The position numbers and the translations under genes are program-made. A stretch of 5,378 nt of DNA from NCBI GenBank assembly GCA_015520535.1, contig WAPZ01000403.1:1-5378 (forward strand), written 5' to 3'. The notes beneath the pieces were generated by a model that saw only the letters and a list, made by a program, of their open reading frames with translations, was not told where the DNA came from and did no database searches. Below, in pieces: positions 1 through 5,378 of this stretch (the stretch's first letter is position 1; each line of letters starts with the position of its first letter). Source of the stretch: Candidatus Heimdallarchaeota archaeon (GTDB lineage: Archaea > Asgardarchaeota > Heimdallarchaeia > Hodarchaeales > S146-22).

Positions 1-44
1 CTTTTAAAGTAGTCTCTTGAAATGAAAATACCTCCAACTTTCAT

Positions 45-59
45 AAAGGCATTTAAAAT
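45..59 (+). promoter_or_regulatory. Possible archaeal TATA box for the surface-protein gene
   Basis: A TTTAAAAT stretch at 52-59 is preceded by the purine-rich AAAGGC at 45-50, which resembles a TATA box with a BRE. It lies only about 25 bases before the start codon, so transcription from it would leave almost no leader, which conflicts with the Shine-Dalgarno site at 73-77. A second TTTTAAAG at 2-9 would give a leader of about 50 bases and fits the Shine-Dalgarno site better. Which one is used cannot be settled from the sequence. Confidence 0.3.
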
Positions 60-72
60 TAAGATAGATAAA

Positions 73-77
73 GGGAG
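73..77 (+). promoter_or_regulatory. Shine-Dalgarno site of the surface-protein gene
   Basis: GGGAG sits five bases before the ATG at 83 and can pair with the 3' end of 16S rRNA. It supports the ATG at 83 as the true start. The signal peptide that begins directly at that codon supports the same choice. Confidence 0.6.
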
Positions 78-82
78 ATAAA

Positions 83-3000
83 ATGAAAAAAAGGACTCTA
101 ATTAGATCAATTCTTGTTGTTTCAATTGTAGGACTGATTTTTTCCTTTTCAGGCAACTTTCTCGTCTTATCAGCATCAATCTTCCGTGGTGGAATTGGTG
201 AACCGATAGATTCTCCAATTCGTAGGTTACCTTCATGTTCAATATCTACAAGAATTAAATCCGTATATCATACACCTTCTACTGTCTATGAGGGAAATAA
301 AGTTTTCATAAGGGTAATTTGGTCTGTAAGCGGGAATGATGCCAGTGTTACCTCAAAAGTGACTGTATATTATAAAGTAAACGGAAACCCTTATCAATCT
401 CTTTATTTAGGTTCAAAAAGTGGTTATGGAACTTTTTCTTTATTGGGTGGAATCGGCTCTTTTAATGAAGGTGATACCGTCAGTTATTATGCTGTTGTCA
501 TCAGTAACGGCGCTAAATGCAGCGATTCAGCTAAAAGTTCCACTAAGAGTTTTCAAGTTCAACCACATTTTGTTTCCATAACTATAACTTCAGTTCAACA
601 TAGTCCAACTAACATTAACGAAAATGATGATGTAACTTTGACAATTTCATGGAATGTAGATAGTAGCTTGTCATCCGTAACGTCGCAAGTATCCGTCTCA
701 GTAAAAGTTAATGGAGTTCAGCAACCGCTACTGAATTTTGGCTCAAAATCTGGTTTGGGAACATTTACCGTCTCTGGATCCATTGGATCATTTGTTGCGG
801 GCGACTATGTTGAATATACAGTAACAGTGACAGGAAGTAACTCGTATGCGACTGGCTCTGATGTTAGTGGTCCTCATCATTTTCAAGTTAATTTTAAAAC
901 TCTCCAATGGGAAGAATATTCAACAAGCAGTGGTACTCAAGGCACAACATGGAATTATACGCATGCGTTAAATAGTGGGAATTATATTACCACAGCTAAT
1001 TACGTTAATGGGCGTTATAATGTATTAAAATTCTACAAAAAAGCAAATCTTCACGCCCAAGTAAGGCCAGCTAATCTTGTATTAAAAAATTATGACTATT
1101 TTACTGTTACAGTGGACTATTATCCGTACAGTGTCTCTTCTTATAGTTGGGGGCCAACTTTACAAGTAATATGGGAAACTGGTGCACGACTATGGATCAA
1201 AGATAAAGCCGGTTCTTACGCAGAAGGCGGATGGGTAAGTGCAGATTCCAGTCAAAGTGGGAAAACAGATCGCGGTGGACTTATATCAAATGGACATTGG
1301 TATCGGTTATTCATTGCTGTCAGTTTAAATCACGTTTGGGTAGGATTTATCAATTTAGATGATGGCTCCAGTGAAATACTGGTTAATAATGCACGACATA
1401 GTTCAATGTCCGGCTCGATAGTAATTACTCTTGGAACTGATCGTTTAAGTGATTATTCGGGTTCAGCTGGTAGCTGGGAAACATATTATTATGACAATTT
1501 CGTTGTCAAATCATATCAACCTCTCACGGACAATATTGTTATATTGAATAATAATGATTTTGCACAAAAATATAGTTTTCCAGGCTCAGGAACCCCAAGC
1601 GACCCCTACATAATTGAGGGATACTACATTGGTGAAGCTCCAGGTCTTTTTGACAGCCAATACAATGGTGTCATTGAAATTCAAAACACAAACGTCCACC
1701 TCATTATTAAAGATAATTGGTTTGTTGATAACGTCAGTGAAACAACGGCAATATGGCGGGCATGGATGAATTTTAACTCGACTTCAAACGTAATTATTAG
1801 GAACAACCTTTTCTTTGGTCTACTTATCTCTCAACAAGGGAGCATTGTATTTTCTTCAATGGTTATGAATTCGAGTTCCCTAACGTTTGTAGGAAACATG
1901 CATTATGGAGACGTTATTAGTTATTATCTGGATCGCTCAACAAATATTACCATAACTCGCAATGTTATCATTAATTCAAGCCAACAGCTTGTTTTAGATA
2001 ACAACGCAAACTATAATCTAATTTCGTACAATCTTTTTATGGTAAAATATGCTCATATTTTTTTAAGATCAGCGAAATATAACCTATTCCATCATAACAC
2101 AATCGTTGGTTACTCTAATAATGATGATACGGTTATAGAAATTGATGAGACATCAAGGTGGAATTTGTTTACATATAACAACTTTGTAGACTACATAAAT
2201 ACGGATGCTAGATATATATGGAGTTTTTCAAATAGCAACCTTTACCAATTTAATTACTTTAATCAATGGACCGGACCTGACAATGATGCCGATGGTCTTG
2301 TAGACACGCCATTTCTCATTAATGGTGGGACCTATCCGAATAATGTGTATGTTTCGGGGTCAGACCTTTATCCGACTGTATTTCCAAACCGTTTTAGTTT
2401 ACTTGGGCAGAACACCATCCCATTAGTCGTTTCTAATCCTATTGTAATTCTTAGTGACGCTGATTTTCAACAATATAGTGTTTCTGGCTCTGGTACAGCT
2501 GAAGACCCATATATCATTGAGGGATTGAAAATTACTGGATCAGGGACGCTGATTAAGATAGAAAATACAACTGCCTATTTCATAATTAGAAACAATATCT
2601 TAATTGGAGATTCTGCAATGTCAACAGTCGGAATTGCCATACACAACGCTGTTCATGGACTCATATTAGAAAATTATGTAAAACAAGTGAAAGTCGCTGT
2701 TAGTTCCACTAATAATCAGTTCCTTGGTATCCTTGACAACACAATTATTTCCGCCTATTCTTGGGGTATCGCAGCAATAAGCAGCAGCAACAGCATTTTT
2801 GCAAATAATTACATAATCAATGGCGGCTGGGGAATTTTGCTTGATGGAGCTTCTACTAACAACAACATAATTTTCAAAAATGACTTAGAAAACAATGACA
2901 ATGGTATCTATATAGGTAATTCCAATGATATCTACGTTCTAGGAAACACAATTATCGGTGGCTATAATGGGATCATCATCGTGAATTCGCAAAACATCAT

Positions 3001-3115
3001 TAGTGAAGGAAATATCATGCAAACGAAAAACCAAACAACAACTCTAACTACAATTACTGCTCAAATACAAGCGCCAGTTGTCATCAAAAAGGATAAAATT
3101 TTTTCATTTTTGTAA
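83..3115 (+). CDS. Secreted Ig-like / LamG-like / beta-helix surface protein, 1010 residues
   Basis: A probable exported cell-surface protein. Residues 1-31 form a Sec-type signal peptide: basic KKR start, long hydrophobic core, then a Leu-Ser-Ala-Ser exit. Residues 56-159 and 166-269 are two homologous Ig/Fn3-like beta-sandwich repeats. Residues about 275-478 look like a concanavalin/LamG-type sandwich, Trp/Tyr-rich and ending in YYYDNFVV. Residues 484-775 and 785-980 are two NosD/PbH1-like right-handed beta-helix modules, each opened by GSGTxxDPYIIEG (501-513, 802-814) and built of Asn-rich rungs such as NVIIRNNLF. Between them lies a DNDADG loop (733-738) that may bind calcium. The only cysteines are C52 and C146, a likely disulfide. 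Eight N-X-S/T sequons (291, 550, 565, 596, 621, 631, 828, 983) suggest glycosylation. Ligand and enzyme activity are unknown; adhesion or polysaccharide binding is inferred from the folds. No C-terminal membrane anchor is encoded in frame. Confidence 0.9.
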   Translation: MKKRTLIRSILVVSIVGLIFSFSGNFLVLSASIFRGGIGEPIDSPIRRLPSCSISTRIKSVYHTPSTVYEGNKVFIRVIWSVSGNDASVTSKVTVYYKVNGNPYQSLYLGSKSGYGTFSLLGGIGSFNEGDTVSYYAVVISNGAKCSDSAKSSTKSFQVQPHFVSITITSVQHSPTNINENDDVTLTISWNVDSSLSSVTSQVSVSVKVNGVQQPLLNFGSKSGLGTFTVSGSIGSFVAGDYVEYTVTVTGSNSYATGSDVSGPHHFQVNFKTLQWEEYSTSSGTQGTTWNYTHALNSGNYITTANYVNGRYNVLKFYKKANLHAQVRPANLVLKNYDYFTVTVDYYPYSVSSYSWGPTLQVIWETGARLWIKDKAGSYAEGGWVSADSSQSGKTDRGGLISNGHWYRLFIAVSLNHVWVGFINLDDGSSEILVNNARHSSMSGSIVITLGTDRLSDYSGSAGSWETYYYDNFVVKSYQPLTDNIVILNNNDFAQKYSFPGSGTPSDPYIIEGYYIGEAPGLFDSQYNGVIEIQNTNVHLIIKDNWFVDNVSETTAIWRAWMNFNSTSNVIIRNNLFFGLLISQQGSIVFSSMVMNSSSLTFVGNMHYGDVISYYLDRSTNITITRNVIINSSQQLVLDNNANYNLISYNLFMVKYAHIFLRSAKYNLFHHNTIVGYSNNDDTVIEIDETSRWNLFTYNNFVDYINTDARYIWSFSNSNLYQFNYFNQWTGPDNDADGLVDTPFLINGGTYPNNVYVSGSDLYPTVFPNRFSLLGQNTIPLVVSNPIVILSDADFQQYSVSGSGTAEDPYIIEGLKITGSGTLIKIENTTAYFIIRNNILIGDSAMSTVGIAIHNAVHGLILENYVKQVKVAVSSTNNQFLGILDNTIISAYSWGIAAISSSNSIFANNYIINGGWGILLDGASTNNNIIFKNDLENNDNGIYIGNSNDIYVLGNTIIGGYNGIIIVNSQNIISEGNIMQTKNQTTTLTTITAQIQAPVVIKKDKIFSFL
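248..889 (+). repeat. Tandem Ig-like domain duplication within the surface protein
   Basis: Residues 56-159 and 166-269 align over 104 positions without a gap at a constant offset of 110 residues. By hand count 43 of 104 positions are identical. The best conserved stretch is GSKSGxGTF followed by GxIGSFxxGDxVxY (110-135 and 220-245). The DNA copies have diverged clearly, so this is an old domain duplication, not a recent tandem repeat. The exact fold family (Ig-like versus Fn3-like) is an inference from the beta-strand pattern. Confidence 0.85.
1532..3022 (+). repeat. Two DPYIIEG beta-helix modules within the surface protein
   Basis: Each module opens with IVIL, a short acidic segment with DF, and GSGTxxDPYIIEG (IVIL at residues 485-488 and 787-790), then continues into rungs of about 20-25 residues rich in Asn and Ile. 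In the second module the rungs are easy to see: AYFIIRNN, VHGLILEN, NQFLGILDN, SNSIFANN, NNIIFKND, SNDIYVLGN and SQNIISEGN. The first module ends with WTGPDNDADGLVDTPF and DLYPTVFP, the usual closing pattern of NosD-like helices in archaeal surface proteins. The second module has no such closing segment. Confidence 0.75.
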
Positions 3116-3123
3116 GCGAATCA

Positions 3124-3154
3124 TTCTTTTTTTCCTCTTAATTTTTCCTATTTT
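3124..3154 (+). terminator. U-rich terminator of the surface-protein gene
   Basis: Directly after the stop codon at 3113-3115 come runs of seven, five and four T (3127-3133, 3142-3146, 3151-3154). Archaeal RNA polymerase terminates at such U-rich tracts without needing a hairpin. The same bases in another frame encode a hydrophobic peptide (see findings), so the tract has a competing explanation. Confidence 0.5.
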
Positions 3155-3200
3155 AATCGTTTGTTTTAAGTATAATTTTATTTTAAATCTATAAACGTAA

Positions 3201-3229
3201 GCAAATTGCGAATTTGTGCATATTTTTTT
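3201..3229 (+). terminator. Hairpin followed by T7, second terminator candidate
   Basis: CAAATT (3202-3207) and AATTTG (3211-3216) form a six-base stem with a GCG loop, extended by a G-U pair, and seven T follow at 3223-3229. This has the form of an intrinsic terminator on the plus strand, but the stem is A/U-rich and weak. It would act as a backup to the U-rich tract just before it. Confidence 0.35.
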
Positions 3230-3437
3230 GAAAAAAGTGAAGTTGATCTTGATTTAACTATAAATCATAGTTGACCTTATTTTTCTATAAACAGAGTAAT
3301 GAGTACATCTTGAAATGCGTAACAAAAATAAAGTTGCCAATAATCCTCAAAAACTTGATGAAAATTCATGTATTTCTTTTTTGGGCGATGAGTTGCATAT
3401 CTGTGCGTCAGAATCGCCACATCTGTTATAACATCTG

Positions 3438-3479
3438 AAAAAAAACGCTATAGAAAGAAATCAAGCCGAATACGCGGCT
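3438..3479 (-). terminator. GC-rich hairpin with downstream T8 on the sodN strand
   Basis: Read on the minus strand, AGCCG and CGGCT (3475-3479 and 3464-3468) form a five-base GC-rich stem with a six-base loop. Eight T follow about 18 bases later (3438-3445). The hairpin begins roughly 80 bases past the sodN stop. The gap between stem and T-run is longer than in a classical intrinsic terminator, so it may instead be a stabilising 3' end. Confidence 0.3.
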
Positions 3480-3509
3480 ATCTTCACCGGTTCTTCTTCA
3501 GCATATAAT

Positions 3510-3535
3510 AAAAATAAGAGAAAAGACTATAAAAA
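3510..3535 (-). terminator. U-rich 3' end of sodN
   Basis: On the minus strand, T-runs of five, four and five (3531-3535, 3521-3524, 3510-3514) begin about 25 bases after the sodN stop codon. This fits a U-rich archaeal terminator and is the nearest candidate to the gene. Confidence 0.45.
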
Positions 3536-3559
3536 GATTGATAATTGAGTTGAAAGATT

Positions 3560-4030
3560 TTATTCGAATGTGACGATTTCTCCACCAGTCGGATATGGTG
3601 AAGGCACGCGTTTTGGCGTTTTTCCTTTGGTTTTCCAGAAGATCTCAGCAATTTGCATGACGACTTCAATAAGTTCTTTGGCAATGTTTTCGTCAACATT
3701 TTGGCGTGCTTGAGAACCCAGTTTTAAGGCTTTCCAGACGAGTGTTGGAAGATCTGGAAATTGTTGCACATGTTCTTCCTTAAAATAGTCTCCCCACAAG
3801 ATCCGAATCTCATGCTTACAAAGTTCAGCATGTTCCTCCTTTACCATAGTATAACGTGTGAATTTATGGAAATAGTCCGGTGCATTCTTATCCAATTGCT
3901 GAATTAAGTTTACCATCCGTAACACGGTGTGAGCTGACATTTGAGCGGCATGCGGATCATAAATCCCGCATGGGATATCACAGTGGGCATATCCTTTTTC
4001 AATTCCTAATAAATTCTTTACAAATGACAT
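3560..4030 (-). CDS. sodN: Nickel superoxide dismutase (NiSOD) precursor, 156 residues
   Basis: Converts two superoxide radicals to oxygen and hydrogen peroxide; in the known family it is a cytoplasmic hexamer of four-helix bundles. The nickel hook H16-C17-D18-I19-P20-C21-G22-I23-Y24 is intact. After removal of residues 1-15, His becomes residue 1 and supplies amine and imidazole ligands, with the Cys2 and Cys6 thiolates completing the site. The rest follows the family: VKEEHAEL (63-70), ILWGDYF (77-83), FPDLPTLV (91-98), and AEIFWKTKG (128-136), where classical enzymes end. About 20 further residues, PKRVPSPYPTGGEIVTFE and neighbours, form an unusual tail. I chose ATG at 4030 because AGAGG lies nine bases upstream; the in-frame TTG at 4039 overlaps that site. 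No sodX protease gene is visible here. The leader carries a palindrome that may be an operator. Identification is very secure; nickel dependence is inferred from the hook. Confidence 0.96.
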   Translation of the reverse strand: MSFVKNLLGIEKGYAHCDIPCGIYDPHAAQMSAHTVLRMVNLIQQLDKNAPDYFHKFTRYTMVKEEHAELCKHEIRILWGDYFKEEHVQQFPDLPTLVWKALKLGSQARQNVDENIAKELIEVVMQIAEIFWKTKGKTPKRVPSPYPTGGEIVTFE

Positions 4031-4037
4031 TTTATAC

Positions 4038-4044
4038 AACCTCT
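4038..4044 (-). promoter_or_regulatory. Shine-Dalgarno site that sets the sodN start
   Basis: On the minus strand AGAGGTT covers 4044-4038. Its GG is about nine bases before the ATG at 4030-4028, which is good spacing. An upstream in-frame TTG at 4039-4037 overlaps the site itself, so it is very unlikely to be the initiation codon. Confidence 0.7.
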
Positions 4045-4079
4045 TGCTGTTTTAGTGATTAAAAACGTTTTGTTATTAG

Positions 4080-4099
4080 GTCTAGCTAAATCGCTAGAC
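4080..4099. promoter_or_regulatory. Perfect 7+6+7 palindrome at the predicted sodN transcription start
   Basis: GTCTAGC (4080-4086) and GCTAGAC (4093-4099) are exact inverted copies separated by TAAATC. The near edge is 22 bases downstream of the TATA box on the sodN strand, so the element would span roughly +1 to +20. A repressor bound there would block transcription start, which suggests an operator. It could also fold as a seven-pair hairpin at the 5' end of the mRNA. It does not match the Nur, NikR or DtxR operator patterns I know. A second short palindrome, AAAACGTTTT, lies in the leader at 4062-4071. Confidence 0.55.
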
Positions 4100-4120
4100 A
4101 ATCACCACTTCATTCTCAAC

Positions 4121-4136
4121 TTTAAATAGCTTTTGT
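4121..4136 (-). promoter_or_regulatory. Archaeal BRE/TATA promoter of sodN
   Basis: On the minus strand, TATTTAAA (4128-4121) is preceded by ACAAAAGC, a purine-rich BRE-like element. Transcription would start about 25 bases downstream, near 4100, giving a leader of around 70 bases with a Shine-Dalgarno site. The TTTAAA core is symmetric, so weak divergent initiation on the plus strand is also possible. Confidence 0.6.
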
Positions 4137-4382
4137 TTTTTACATTGCGGGTGTGTGTTGGGAGGGTATCAAAAAATGAGCCATTTTTGTTGCCAACACT
4201 TAAATTAGCCCTTTGGGTAGCATATCTACGCACCATTTTAATGAACAATTAGAACGATGATGGGTGCTAATCGGATGGCTTTCTCATGTTAATCAGTTAA
4301 TTGTAGGTGTATCCCATGTTTTTTCCTTGAAAGGACTCAAGGTTGGAAGAAAAATGTGAAAAAAGAAGATGATTTATATTTT
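4137..4382. other. Gene-free stretch between sodN promoter and membrane-protein gene
   Basis: I see no supported gene in these 246 bases. They contain three small inverted repeats: AAAAATG-AGC-CATTTTT (4172-4188), GTAG/CTAC (4217-4229), and CCTTGA-AAGGAC-TCAAGG (4325-4342). GCACC (4230-4234) can pair with GGTGC (4263-4267). A strong plus-strand Shine-Dalgarno-like GGGAGGG (4160-4166) precedes a ten-codon reading frame at 4176-4208, discussed in the findings. Confidence 0.6.
4325..4364 (-). terminator. U-rich 3' end and hairpin after the membrane-protein gene
   Basis: Read on the minus strand, the stop codon at 4385-4383 is followed within about 20 bases by T6 (4364-4359) and T5 (4354-4350), a plausible archaeal U-rich terminator. 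Beyond it lies the perfect inverted repeat CCTTGA/TCAAGG with a six-base loop (4325-4342), which could stabilise the transcript end. Together they argue against read-through into sodN. Confidence 0.4.
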
Positions 4383-5363
4383 TTATGATTTTAGAATTAC
4401 AATGGCATTACGGAGAAAGAGCAAGATTCCTAACGGAATGATAATGAGAAACAAGGAGATATAATACAGAATTATGCTAAGAGGTTGAATGAATATCATG
4501 AGTGGTGTAAGAACTATAAAAGCAAGGAAAAAGATAAAGACATCTCTTGTGGTAAAGTAAGGACGCTTGTGGGGAGCTTTTTCTTTAATACCTGGCGTGG
4601 GCTCACTGATTGGTGTCGGTTTTGAACGGGCAAATAGGAGTGCTGCAATGGCATAAAATGCAAAGATAATCATAAGGGTTGGAAGGGAGACGAGGGGTTG
4701 TCCTCTGAGTGGGGGAAAGGGGATAATGTAGAGAATGGCCAAAATAATAATGACGATGATTAATTCAATTTTATTGAGTTTCAAATCAAAAATGGAGAAT
4801 TTAGAGTGCAATAGTTTTGTGATGACATAGGTAAGAAGTACAATGACAACACTACTTACTGATGAGACCATTGCGGCATACAAGTCATATTTAACATAGC
4901 TAGCGAGGATGGATGACCCTAAGAGTGTAAGAATTACCGAAAAGGCAATAGTAATTTTATTTTTGGTCAATAACGGCTCAAGTGCGGGTAATGTGTAAGT
5001 GTTCGTGCCAGTTTCTGTAAGCGAAAATATCTGAAAAAGAAGTAAAGGCATAATAAACGACATAATTGGATGCCAGAAAAAGACCAACATAAGAAATTCA
5101 GCAATCGCAATGTCAAAAAAAGCACCTAAAATCGGCGTGGTATTAATATAACCGACGACTATCACGGTGGTAATCCAAGCCTCATAAAGCCCAAAAATCA
5201 CGCCTAAAAAGTAGAGTGCCTCAAATGAGGTTCGTCGAAAATGAAAGGCAATGTTAATGAAAAATAAAATATGGACAAGATATAAAGTAAACGTTACGAC
5301 AATTGAATACGGTGAAAACACCCAGAACGGCGAGGAACCCGAATATACCTCAGCAAAAAGCAT
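4383..5363 (-). CDS. Multi-pass membrane protein of unknown function, 326 residues
   Basis: I do not recognise a characterised family. About nine membrane-spanning helices are visible, near residues 17-40, 47-70, 80-112 (one long or two short), 137-156, 160-184, 199-216, 226-245, 273-293 and 295-317. Striking features are GLYEAWI (58-64) in helix 2, a third segment carrying D84 and E89 followed by FWHPIMSFIMP (96-106), and a Pro/Lys-rich loop at 246-272 (SKPTPISEPTPG then KEKAPHKR) that is probably cytoplasmic. Polar residues inside the membrane hint at transport, ion or cofactor binding, but no substrate can be named. The motifs resemble uncharacterised archaeal membrane proteins I have seen; this is recollection, not a search. 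AGGA lies nine bases before the ATG. The frame stays open to the window edge, so a start further upstream is possible. It is not SodX-like: too large, with no peptidase motif seen. Confidence 0.85.
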   Translation of the reverse strand: MLFAEVYSGSSPFWVFSPYSIVVTFTLYLVHILFFINIAFHFRRTSFEALYFLGVIFGLYEAWITTVIVVGYINTTPILGAFFDIAIAEFLMLVFFWHPIMSFIMPLLLFQIFSLTETGTNTYTLPALEPLLTKNKITIAFSVILTLLGSSILASYVKYDLYAAMVSSVSSVVIVLLTYVITKLLHSKFSIFDLKLNKIELIIVIIILAILYIIPFPPLRGQPLVSLPTLMIIFAFYAIAALLFARSKPTPISEPTPGIKEKAPHKRPYFTTRDVFIFFLAFIVLTPLMIFIQPLSIILYYISLFLIIIPLGILLFLRNAIVILKS

Positions 5364-5372
5364 CGATAATGT

Positions 5373-5376
5373 TCCT
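5373..5376 (-). promoter_or_regulatory. Weak Shine-Dalgarno site of the membrane-protein gene
   Basis: AGGA on the minus strand stands nine bases before the ATG at 5363. It supports that start, but the window ends two bases further upstream, so no promoter can be assessed. Confidence 0.4.
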
Positions 5377-5378
5377 AC

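Larger units (their letters stand above)
3116..3559. other. Convergent intergenic region, no gene seen
   Basis: These 444 bases separate two convergent genes. I find no convincing coding frame or tRNA in them. Besides the terminator candidates listed separately, there are three weak structures: an inverted repeat AACTAT/ATAGTT at 3256-3272, a short palindrome ATGAA-AA-TTCAT at 3358-3369, and a six-base pairing GGCGAT/ATCGCC at 3384-3389 and 3413-3418. A nine-base direct repeat TCTATAAAC occurs at 3188-3196 and 3284-3292. In AT-rich DNA these are compatible with chance. Confidence 0.6.

Noticed and set aside
3355..3438. C/D-box small RNA suggested by TTGATGA, GCGATGA and CTGA
   Set aside because: The boxes match the consensus imperfectly, no D' box is found between them, and the spacing to the CTGA is too long for an archaeal C/D RNA.
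3464..3500. tRNA-like features (GC-rich stem and GGTTC)
   Set aside because: No acceptor, D or anticodon stems can be placed around them; GGTTC is not followed by a proper T-loop and stem.
3116..3559. CRISPR array, insertion sequence or attachment site
   Set aside because: No regularly spaced direct repeats, terminal inverted repeats, target duplications or transposase fragments were seen here or elsewhere in the window.
3484..3699. Minus-strand 71-codon frame overlapping the 3' end of sodN
   Set aside because: It lies mostly in another frame of the secure sodN gene, has a low-complexity basic sequence and resembles no known protein.
3880..4062. Plus-strand 60-codon frame antisense to the 5' part of sodN
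   Set aside because: It runs opposite to the well-supported nickel-hook coding region and shows no ribosome site or recognisable domain.
4102..4236. Minus-strand 44-codon frame beginning MVRRYATQ upstream of sodN
   Set aside because: There is no Shine-Dalgarno site before the ATG, and it runs through the sodN TATA box. A decayed fragment of an older gene cannot be excluded but nothing supports it.
4130..4252. Plus-strand open frame of 40 codons containing a hydrophobic stretch (LLPTLKLALWVAYL)
   Set aside because: It has no ATG with a ribosome site in frame; the strong GGGAGGG site belongs to the ATG of a different frame.

Overview
The window reads as AT-rich archaeal DNA, most likely from an Asgard-type lineage. 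Three things point that way. Promoters look archaeal: a TTTAAA-type TATA box with a purine-rich element upstream, and U-rich 3' ends. The large gene encodes a secreted protein with paired DPYIIEG beta-helix modules, a style common in Asgard surface proteins. The multi-pass membrane protein carries GLYEAWI and FWHPIMSF motifs that I associate with uncharacterised archaeal membrane proteins. The assignment rests on protein style, not on a marker gene, so the phylum is an inference. A nickel superoxide dismutase gene suggests a cell that meets oxygen.

Layout: bases 1-82 hold a short 5' region with a TATA-like box and a Shine-Dalgarno site. Bases 83-3115 (+) encode a 1010-residue exported mosaic protein: signal peptide, two near-identical-length Ig-like repeats, a concanavalin/LamG-like beta-sandwich, and two NosD/PbH1-type beta-helix modules. 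Bases 3116-3559 are a convergent intergenic region with terminator-like structures on both strands. Bases 3560-4030 (-) encode a Ni-type superoxide dismutase (sodN) with an intact nickel hook. Bases 4031-4382 contain its leader, a perfect 7+6+7 palindrome at the expected transcription start, a strong TATA box, and a gene-free stretch with small hairpins. Bases 4383-5363 (-) encode a 326-residue membrane protein of unknown function.

The three genes do not form an operon. The surface protein converges on sodN. The membrane-protein gene lies upstream of sodN on the same strand but is separated by about 350 bases, including a probable terminator and a separate sodN promoter. The most interesting part is the sodN locus: a typically bacterial enzyme in an archaeal-looking context, with a probable operator at its start site and no visible gene for the SodX maturation protease.
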